The notes under the pieces: model-generated | Databases searched by the model: none | Told to the model about the DNA's origin: nothing | Seen by the model: the letters and a program-made list of their open reading frames with translations, nothing else | Part shown: one piece after another, positions 56,015 to 64,000 of the stretch | How positions within the stretch are numbered: the first letter of the stretch is position 1 | Layout: each line of letters opens with the position of its first letter | Source of the DNA: Stereum hirsutum FP-91666 SS1 | Lineage: Eukaryota; Basidiomycota; Agaricomycetes; Russulales; Stereaceae | DNA: 64,000 nt | Assembly (NCBI RefSeq): GCF_000264905.1 | Contig: NW_006763139.1 | Location: forward strand, 1,735,001-1,799,000 | Reading direction: 5' to 3' | Program-made: the position numbers and the translations under genes

Positions 56015-59000
56015 TCACGGCTCATCATGAATAAATATATCCTCCACACCGTCCCACTTCCCCTCCTTCTTCCACACCTTCTCCCGTTCGGCCCAATACT
56101 CAGGACTCATCCCGACCATATGCGGCCTCCAGACCCTCTCCCCCGTGTCCGGCTCCGTCTCGGCGGTGAACCACCGAGGCTTATGTTTCGGCAGCTGACC
56201 TTCCTCGCGCAGCTTTCGGGTCTCTCGCTGCTTGTCTTCTTGCTTCCCCTTGAGCTCGTTCGCGTGCTCGTATCGACAGAGTTCAAACGCGCGTTGATCT
56301 GGCCGTAATCTGCCCAGAAGCAAGAACATACCACGTTTGCGTTCGGATTCCCAATCTGCACAAGGAACAAGGAAAAAGGTGGGGTAAAAGTAGGACATAC
56401 CTGCAATCCGTCGGACACAAATAAGGCTTCAGAGTCTCCTCCGGGCAATCATTCAACGTGATCGCAAACGGCGTCAGATTGAACGGCGCGGGCGGTTTCT
56501 CCGAGTTCCTCCAAAGCAAGATAAACTCCGCCGTGCCAGTGCCCGCGTCCGCGTCCGGACTGAGCGCGCTCGTCACGCTCCCCACGGACCCGACGACCTT
56601 CCGCGCGACGAGCTGGCTGTTCCACCTCCCCGCGATCTCGTACTGGATTGTGCCCGAGGCGTCGGCGACGTGTCCCGAGATTTCGAACGCGTCTTTGCCT
56701 CGCCAGCCGCGGGGTTTGAATGTGAGGACGCAGGTGTCTTGTGTGCGATGGTTCGTTACCTAGATTAAATGGGTTGTGGAGAACGCATGTCCGGCGACGT
56801 TAGGCGAGACACAGTAAATACAAATACGATACGGTGGTCACTTACGATCATATCACCTGTCAAAGAAAAGTACAAATTAGGATCGAGCAAGAGGAATATA
56901 TCACAGTGCGTACCGTAGTGATCAATTGTTGGCGACCCGAGGATGAATCCGGAGACGTTCGTCGTGACCTTCTTCCAGCTATAATGCTCCGCCACTTTCT
57001 CCTCGGCGAAAGCAGTTTGGGTTTTCGGAAGGTCCGAATTCGAGTCCTTTGTCGATGGGAAGAGGAGGTCGACGTGCGCAACACCAGTCGGTCGGATCTA
57101 GGGCCACAGTACAGGCGAAAATCAGCTAACAGTTCGCGAGAATTGAGCAGAAACTAGGTCGACTTACCTCGAAACTCTTGCCCATGAACTTGTTCTGCGC
57201 GTCGACCTACAGCACCACATTGTGAGCCATCTACGAGCAAGTCCGACGCGGACGGTAAACGTACCTCGCCATAATACCTCCACCTTGGAGCATCTATTCC
57301 ACAGAAGGGTAAGCGTTCAGTGACTGAATCACTCACGTACGTAGAAAAAAACCAACACTCACCCGCATAACACGCCGAAATCGGCGGATGATGGCTGACC
57401 TGCTCCGATACGTAGCGGAATTCCTTATCGAACCTGACATACTCGAACGTTTCTCCGAGCATGGGATTGAACGGTTTTGCGATACGGCCGATGGTAGATG
57501 AATAGTTGGACATGGCGAAGGCTGCGACGAAGGCTGTCCGAAGTAGAGGGTTTTCTTCCGCGGAAGCGGCATCCACTGGGGGAATGATATGGGATAAGTG
57601 ATCGCGGTCAGACGGAATAATGAGGGAACGTACAGCACTCCGAGAACTCCATGTCTTCGGCCTATGATACAAAGTATTCAGCATGCTGGCGATATATAAC
57701 CATTATGAAAAATGCTCACCATTCGTTGCAACATAGACGTAGGTTCGTTGAAGAAGACGGGGAAACTAATCTACAGGGACGCAAAAAGTTCAGTCTGGAC
57801 ACATTGACCATCGGACAGTATGGCATACCCTAGTCAAATCCTTGCCAATCGAATGCTGCACATCAAAGATCACTTCAATCAGCACTCACATTCACTGACA
57901 GAAAATACAACAACTGACCTTCAACACAGACCACAAACTCGTCGGGGGCCTATTATCGCTATTCATAGCCAACCTCTTCCGCAAATTCTTATACCCAACA
58001 TACTGCTCCTGATTGATATCCTTCGGAATCTCATGATTACTTTCATGCCCGGGCATCAAGCTCTCATTGACCACCAAATTCGGCAACGTTCCGCTCTCGA
58101 TCGCATCGAAGAACTCGTCCTCCTCATCAGTGTCGACGTCGCCTTCAGTGGCGGATATTCCGGTGACCGTCTTGCTTGGCGAAAGGATAGGCGGGATGTT
58201 CAATGAGAACCTATGAGACGGTGAGACTGAGAGGCTAGCAGATGGAGTCGCAGTTGTGGGCGAAGAACGGTCTTGCAGGGCATCCGACGCCGATGTAGAC
58301 GGCGTCAGTCGGGGAGAAGAGAGTGTGACATCGAGCGGGTACCCAGCCATTTCTTTACCAGCTTGGGGTGTCGAGGTCCCCTCTTCTTCCATCGCAGACG
58401 GTGACATCGAAACAGGTAGTCCCGCAGGTCGTTGCTTGATAGTGCCCATACCTGAACAAGAGAAACCCATTAGCCATGGACCCGATGACGAAGAATGAGA
58501 CCCAATGAAGTAAGCAAAGAAATCTCCATTCTATTCTCGACTCACCATCCCCCGTACTGCCTTCCGCAAAGATACGACTGCGCTTCTTCCCACCCGACCT
58601 CGCCTGCTGCTTCAACTCCTCCTCCAACGCCTCTCCCTCCCTAACAACACTCGCCAAACTCTCTTCCCAAAACGACTGCCTCTCCTGTTCCTTCGCCACC
58701 CGTGCCTTCCACCACGCCTCTCTATCCGTGGTCATCTGGATATACTGCGTCGTCAAGCTCTGCACCGTCGCCAACGACTCCTTCAGCGCGCTCTTAGTCT
58801 GTTCCGTCGTCGTGCTGCTCTCGTTGACATGTCCCAGAAGGTTAGAGGTAACCTCGATCTGAGCGCTCAGCGTGTTCGCCTGCAGCTCGAACGTATCGGA
58901 ATGTGGCGGCTCTTGGTTCTTCATACTCTCCTCCGCCTCCAACGAATCATCCTCATCATCCTTCGTATCCGCGTCATATCCCGTCTCCTGGCTCAAATCG

Positions 59001-60990
59001 TGCGCATGCGCATTCGTATGCGAGGCAGACCCAGAAGGACCCTCATTGTCCGTGAAACTGGTGACGGAGCTATCCGCGTTGACTTTGCCGCTGGAGCGCA
59101 CTTTGAGGATGGACGGCATCCTAGAGGAGATGCTGCCGCGGAGGGAAGACGCGGATGCGTGCGACATGGACGGCGTTTCGCTTTCGGAGCCTTCGGTGGG
59201 GTGTTTGTGGTGGTCGATCGCTCGAGAAATCGCGGTTGTCCAGCGGGTGGCTTCCATAGGATGTGCCGCCTATGTCCATTCAAATACATATCGTAAGTAG
59301 TATGATACAATAAAAGATATCATACCTTGAGGTACCATTTCTGGATGGAGTTATGGGACGCACTCCGACTGGGAGTGGAATGAACCTCGAATCGGAGCTT
59401 GTCACCTTGCGCCACACGGAGGGCACAGTTCTTCATCGCGATCGACCCGCGACTGGAGATATTCTCGTCATCCTGGTGACGGTAATCTTCGGGCGGAAAT
59501 CAATGGTAAATCACACGTTCCCCATAGGAACAAGATAAAAAGAGAGAGAGGAGAAAAGCGTACAAGACAAAACCCCATCGGAGAGGACGAACCACCGAGT
59601 GTTATAGCCCCGCGCGACGTTGGTATACCTAAGCATGACATTCCGTGCATCAGCAAACTTGGCTCTCTTTTGATGTTGTAAGATAGGCGTGCTCACTTGT
59701 TGAGATATCCCTTTAGTTCAATTTGTTCGGTGGTGGGCTTCTCGTCCAGGAGAGTCATATCCTGGTTTGTGACTGACCCAACGCAGATGCCAAGTAAATA
59801 GCTGAGGCTTACGGCACAAAATAAAGAAGACACTCACACTGTCTCAAAAACACCCTAACCTTATCGTCCTTCCCCACCACACTCGACACCGTCCTTCCCC
59901 TCCTATCCCTCACAAACACATCAGCGCCACCCCTCACCGCCAACTCAATCAGAGTCAAGTCCTTCCTACGTGCGGCCTCATGAAGCAGCGTCGTCCCAGA
60001 AGCATCATCTATGTAGGACAGATCGAGGATACGAGCTCGTGGCGAAGACAAAAGTGCGAGTAGGGCTTGGGGCGGAGGTGTGGCGAGAGACGAATGGATG
60101 TAAGTTCTCAGGTGAGAACGGTATGATGCGGTTATGAAAGCTCTGGAGTCTATAGAATCATGGTTCCAACAATTTAGAATAACGTTAGCGTCACATTAGG
60201 AGGTCGGGATGACTAAAATGAAGCGAAGAGAGGTGTATACCATTAATAGCCCTGACGGTATCTTTTCCCCGAGCCACCTCTTTGCAGTTCTTTCCGTTTG
60301 AGTCTCGGACGGTATCGTCAATTCCGTCCTGTTCGAGCAAGAGGTTGACGACATCTGCACGGCCTAAGGACGCTGCGAGGTGAAGGGCAGTTGTGCCAGA
60401 GCCAGGAGGATGGATGCCGTTACATGATATAGAGCGGTGAGAGAGTAGAAAAGCCACGGTGTCCTGATATACGTGCGATGGGGTAAGATGGACGAAAAGA
60501 CACAGACAATATCGTGGAAGTATAACGCACAGCTAAGGAAAGAGAATATATGGTACATAAGTTCGAGTCCGAGTTACAAGATTACAAGAACATCTGTTCG
60601 ATCACGCACCTGAACCACAACGGATAGCTAGATGCAGAGCGGCGGCGCCAACATCAGTATCCACTCCATCTTTCGAGTGTCTCTTGTCTCTATTGATATC
60701 GGCGAGAAATGGGTGAATCAGAGCAGGTTTGCCTTTGAGGTGTATGGAGGGCCCAGGGGATTGTAATGAGCGTCTTTCGGGGCATGATATTGACACTGGT
60801 ATACGCACCGCTGCGAAGTGCACTCAAGAGTTTGACTTGATATAGAGGCTCGGACGTAGATCCAGCTTCATAATTCAGGTCGTCGGTTCAGTGAATGTGA
60901 AGATGACAGAGTACTGTAATGCATACCAATTGACAGCGTCTGGCTAAGTCTGGGCATTGTGGCGTACGACGACGACCTTGGGCCAGACAT
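56015..60990 (-). CDS. Osh1-like oxysterol-binding protein (ANK-PH-FFAT-ORD)
   Basis: A gene of about fifteen exons spanning 5 kb, starting MSGPRSSSYATMPRLSQTLS at ATG 60990. Ankyrin repeats come first: AALHLAIRCGSG (near 60640), GTTALHLAASLGRADVVNLL (60395-60335) and GTTLLHEAARRKDLTLIELA (59990-59930). A PH domain begins ELKGYLNKYTNVARGYNTRW FVLSD (59720-59580, split by an intron) and ends near the Trp/Thr-rich ATRWTTAISRAI (59240). A long disordered, partly coiled segment follows. EFFDAIE at 58096-58116 is a perfect FFAT motif, which binds VAP/Scs2 on the ER. The ORD contains GYKNLRKRLA, PFNPMLGETFEYVRFDKEFR, the hallmark EQVSHHPPISACYA (57425-57365), KFMGKSFEIRPTG and SWKKVTTNVSGFILGSPTID. 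It ends EDIFIHDEP at 56015. By family it moves sterol or PI4P at contacts between ER and nucleus/vacuole or Golgi membranes. Confidence 0.92.
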
Positions 60991-61258
60991 GGTGGTATTC
61001 TAGAGAGCTATGAGCTGATATAATCGTAGGTGAAGTACTAGCAAGGGTGCATGGATGACAGAGTTGGCCGTTCCTGCCTAATAGCTGCTGAACAAGAGCC
61101 GCCCTCGGAGTAACGAGCGCTCCCTTTCCGGACCGTCGACGTCACTTTCATTTTGTGAATTTCCAAAAGCGGGGCGCTCTCAGTTCTCATCCCGCTCTGG
61201 ATATTCTTTTGAGAGGAGAAATGTGATGTATATGGATGCAGAAATAAAATATAGCTGG

Positions 61259-61858
61259 CTATGATGATGGCCTATCTCCCAGTCTCCCAAATCTATCCAC
61301 AGGAGGAGCGCCCCAAACAAACGTCTTCCCTCTTCGATCCAACAACTCCGGCATCCTCCTCTCCGCCAACCCCGCCAAAATACCCCTCGTCTTCGTTGGA
61401 CTCGATACCGATACCGATGCAGGTGTGGGTGCTGGTGCCGACTTTGATGCAGAAACGAATGTCGTAGCCGCAGGCGCCGCCAACTCCAACTCTGGCGGTG
61501 CAGCAACCGTCCCACTCGCCCTCGCAGCCAACCGTTCCCGCTCCTCGTCCTCTAGACTCTTCACTCCCGTCCGAACCATCGCCTTGGCTTCCTCATCTAC
61601 ATCTTCGAATGTATCCTGCTTCACGGCATTCATCGCGTAGATCCATGCACCAACGGCGAAAGCGGAGAGTGCGACGCCCGTGAGGGCGTTCTTGACTTTG
61701 TACGGTTCTCGTGCGCGCATGAGGCCAGGAGACATTTGCTAGATGTTGTGTTAGTTCTGGGAAGTGCTGATGAGCGAGTGCGAGGGCTCTGTACTCACGT
61801 AGCTTTTTGGTCGGTATGATCTTGTGGCCTTTCGACGGTCAACGTATAGGTCCTCCAT
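61259..61858 (-). CDS. COA3: Cytochrome c oxidase assembly factor Coa3
   Basis: Two exons encode about 180 residues. Exon 1 (61858-61799) gives MEDLYVDRRKATRSYRPKSY; a 60-nt intron with GTGAGT and CTAG joins in phase 0 to exon 2 (61738-61259), which continues QMSPGLMRAREPYKVKNALT, GVALSAFAVGAWIYAMNAVK and QDTFEDVDEEAKAM. This is the Coa3 pattern: basic N-terminus, R-A-R-x-P-Y-x-V-x-N, one membrane helix, then K-Q-D-x-F-x-D-V-D. Coa3 sits in the inner mitochondrial membrane and, with Cox14, binds newly made Cox1 and helps regulate its translation. The rest, from about residue 75, is Ala/Pro/Ser-rich and longer than in yeast. The exon 2 ATG alone could be mistaken for the start; the exon 1 model fits better because the phase and splice sites agree. 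Confidence 0.88.
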
Positions 61859-62381
61859 GTTATGAAGTGTATCGAGTGAAGAGTGGCGGTGGTATTGTCT
61901 TGTGGCTTCGAGCAGTAATCAAGCAAGGCCAGAAATGCTTTCTAAGAGTAGTAAACACGGTACAGCTATCCTTCTCTGAAGTAACCGGTAAACGAAAGCA
62001 GTGGATAGTAGAGGCGATATGTGGCGAGAGAAAGTAAGGGCAGAGTTGGGTTATGGGATGTAGACGTTGTCGATCGGCACGCGTTCCGCCGATTCCGCAT
62101 CACACTTGCGAATACTCAACGCCATGACTGGATTGGTTCTATTCTGGCTCATAGCACTCAATATGCTTAACCATCTTCATGGAGGTATTTACTTGGGGCC
62201 TGGAGACGACTGCAACTTTGCAATACTTCCATGCACGACAGGTTTTGTGGTCTTAGAGCTTGAGCGGTCTTGGGTGGGCATCTTACAAGTCCAACATGCG
62301 AACGAGGTCTAACAACGACTGTACTTCGCGATAGAAAGACATCTAATGCATTGCTCAAACACACCCCTTTCACTACCCCTC
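61859..62381. other. Intergenic, upstream of COA3
   Basis: Spacer between COA3 (start at right edge of that gene) and the small membrane protein gene to its right; both are on the minus strand. Holds the COA3 promoter. A short plus-strand frame with one hydrophobic segment (TGLVLFWLIALNML, near 62130) has no support. Confidence 0.4.
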
Positions 62382-62811
62382 CTACTTCTTGCCCTACAAA
62401 CCGACCCAACACACACCACCCAATCAAACGACGTCCAACCGTCAGCACCCATACCTCCACTCACATCAAAGCAAAGAGAAGCACCACACACCTGGACGAG
62501 AAGGAATGCGCCGTAGGCGGTCGACGCCATACCGACGGTGAAAAGCAACCTGTAGGAGTCTACAAGACGACAGCCCATACTGAATCAACACCGGAGACGC
62601 GAGACCAACGATAGGGTCTAAGTCGAGTAAGGGGAACGCACTGAAGAGGGCAGGGCCGTATGGAGTCCTGATGTGGACGGGCCTGTGGACGGCCTACAGG
62701 CAAACAAGGACAAGATACAGTTCTCGTGAATAGGAGTTCGTACGAGGTCAAGCCATCACGAACGCACCTGGATTTGCCTCTGCTTTTCGAGGACACGGTT
62801 GGGACCTGCAT
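62382..62811 (-). CDS. Small single-helix membrane protein, COX7A-like
   Basis: A four-exon gene for only 66 residues: 62811-62768, 62682-62606, 62559-62492 and 62393-62382. All three introns are GT-AG (85, 46 and 98 nt) and all phases agree, which is strong support for so short a frame. The peptide starts MQVPTVSSKSRGKSR, continues PVHIRTPYGPALFSAFPLLD and DSYRLLFTVGMASTAYGAFL, and ends LVQGKK. That is a basic N-terminus, one membrane helix and a short basic end after a glycine. This layout (R-P-V-H-I/L-R ... Y-x-L-x-x-x-G-M-x-x-T-x-Y-G-A ... G-K) resembles fungal cytochrome c oxidase subunit VIIa as I remember it, a nuclear-coded inner-membrane subunit. The neighbour COA3 serves the same complex. 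Family assignment is tentative; the gene structure is more certain than the name. Confidence 0.6.
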
Positions 62812-64000
62812 TAATTCACTTCGCATCAGACAACCCTGTAAATAATTGAGAAACGGGCATCGCAACGCACGGTCGGCGAGCCACTGGAAAATCATGATGA
62901 ATGAATTGAGCTGGGAGAGGGCGGGGAATGGGTGTGTATGGTGGGGGACGGAAGAGTTGTGAGGCGAGGTGAGTCGGCGGGGACCGGACCGCTTCCGCAA
63001 AGTGGCGTCGACTCGGGCGCGACGCGCCAGAAGGAGTGTCATACTGTGACCTGTACCCGGCGCGTCCGGCGAGTCCGGCGACGCCTGGAGGCATCCGGCG
63101 CTGCCTGGAGGCACACGAGTTGTGCCTCCAGGCAAATTCGAACACAGACGAGTTGTGCCTCCAGGCAGGGTCCAACCCATACGAGTTGTGCCTCCAGGCA
63201 TGTTCTTACGACACGCTAATTGCCTGGAGACACAACTTGTGTGCTTGAATATGCCTGGAGGCGCAACTCGTATGCGTTCGGATTCACTCCAGGCAAAAAC
63301 ATTCCAGGTTGGTTCCCGCGGGGTAGGGGGTGAATAGGGGGTGAGCAGGTAGGTGGTCTGCAGGCTGTAAATGGGAAAAAATAGGGCTATGGGGTCTGTG
63401 AGCAGGGTGGACTGAATGGTGAACCAGGAGAGAATGATAGGCAATAAAATTGCGGGAAAATGGTAGAATAACAATACATATATGCCTGTGCACCCTCGGG
63501 GTACTAGCCTGGGTACCAATAGGGGAAACGGGGTGATATGGGAGTATTTTTGTAACTTTGCGAGTTTTGAGATTTCGAGCAAATGAATCACATTGCTTAG
63601 TGTCGTTTTGATGGAATCAGTGTATAAAACATGAATTGGTGACGTGGTTTGGCGAGATGAAGGAGGCCAATTTTGGGAGTTCTGTCTATTTGACAAATAT
63701 TTAGAAATATACAGGATGATAGGAATCAATTCTCAAAGGAATCGGTCCATTTGTTCCAAAGTTATAGTGTAAGTGGTCAGGACAATATTGCCATACCGAG
63801 GCTGGAGGGGGTTGGTAGGCCAGAACCAGTGATATAAAGGTTCAATTGACTTGGTTTCTGCTGTCATGGGTAGGCATACATCACTACTTCATTATGAAAG
63901 CCACACCTGACACAGAAACTGTGACCATGGCCTTGATAGTGGTGCGCGTCGAAGGGGGGAGGAGGAGAACGTCGTACCCGGGGGTACTGCAGCAGTTAGA
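62812..64000. other. End of window, repeat-bearing non-coding DNA
   Basis: Contains a small array of direct and inverted copies of a 20-base motif (63102-63295) and then a more AT-rich 650-base tail (63370-63860) with no convincing gene. A long minus-strand open frame crosses this area (62560-63729), but it runs through the repeat array and through the exons of the COX7A-like gene in another frame, so I regard it as chance. The texture suggests transposon-derived or other repetitive DNA. Confidence 0.4.
63102..63295. repeat. Array of direct and inverted 20-bp repeats
   Basis: The unit ACGAGTTGTGCCTCCAGGCA occurs exactly at 63115-63134, 63148-63167 and 63181-63200, giving a regular 33-base period with 13-base unlike spacers. 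Near-exact inverted copies lie at 63221-63240 (two changes) and 63252-63271 (one change). A partial inverted half (TGCCTGGAGGCACACGAGT, 63102-63120) overlaps the first copy and forms a near-palindrome; another half unit ends at 63295. It is not CRISPR (eukaryote, no cas genes); a transposon terminus or minisatellite is more likely. Confidence 0.9.

Noticed and set aside
63102..63295. CRISPR-like array
   Set aside because: Regular repeats with unlike spacers resemble CRISPR, but the genome is eukaryotic, spacers are only 13 bases, copies occur in both orientations and no cas gene is near.
62560..63729. Minus-strand open frame of 389 codons
   Set aside because: It crosses the repeat array and reads the COX7A-like exons and introns in another frame; no domain is visible. 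The spliced four-exon model has better support.

Overview
This is nuclear DNA from a filamentous fungus, most likely a basidiomycete of the class Agaricomycetes. Genes are dense, lie on both strands and are broken by many short GT-AG introns, mostly 45-100 nt. Several families are typical of Agaricomycetes: an F-box protein of a mushroom-type architecture, a seven-helix orphan membrane protein, and a VelB-type velvet factor with a proline/serine-rich insert. No bacterial operons, tRNA, rRNA or CRISPR array were seen. Species is not identified.

Layout. 0-17.5 kb: the 3' end of a mitochondrial PP2C phosphatase (Ptc5-like, cut by the window edge), a USP-type deubiquitinase, a C2H2 zinc-finger regulator, an F-box protein, an unorthodox aquaporin, the calcineurin catalytic subunit, the complex I subunit NUO8/NDUFS8, and prefoldin subunit 2 head-to-head with it. 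17.5-26.2 kb is sparser: an unresolved stretch, the mitochondrial S-adenosylmethionine carrier, another unresolved stretch, and the seven-helix protein. 26.6-34 kb: an INO80F-like coiled-coil protein, complex I subunit GRIM-19, and a protein with two HMG boxes. 34-36.7 kb is low-complexity non-coding DNA. 36.7-50.2 kb: a GNAT acetyltransferase, a large PPR protein, a VelB-like velvet regulator with unusually long introns, and an ArfGAP. 50.2-53.3 kb has nothing recognisable. 53.3-62.8 kb: an RNase III/dsRBD protein, an Osh1-like oxysterol-binding protein (ankyrin, PH, FFAT, ORD), Coa3, and a four-exon small membrane protein that looks like a cytochrome oxidase subunit VIIa. The last 1.2 kb carries a small repeat array and no certain gene.

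Themes. Much of the window serves mitochondria: PDH phosphatase, two complex I subunits, the SAM carrier, a PPR protein, Coa3 and a COX7-like subunit. A second group is regulatory: calcineurin, VelB, the zinc-finger and HMG proteins, the INO80F-like protein, the deubiquitinase and the F-box protein. These are ordinary scattered neighbours, not a cluster with one joint task. I found no convincing new multi-gene system. The best leads are the hidden COX7-like gene, the inverted/direct repeat array near 63.1-63.3 kb, the long-intron architecture of velB, the NSL/NPS aquaporin, and unresolved regions that may hold rapidly evolving or broken genes. Exon limits are by eye from splice motifs and reading phase; outer gene limits are firmer than inner ones.
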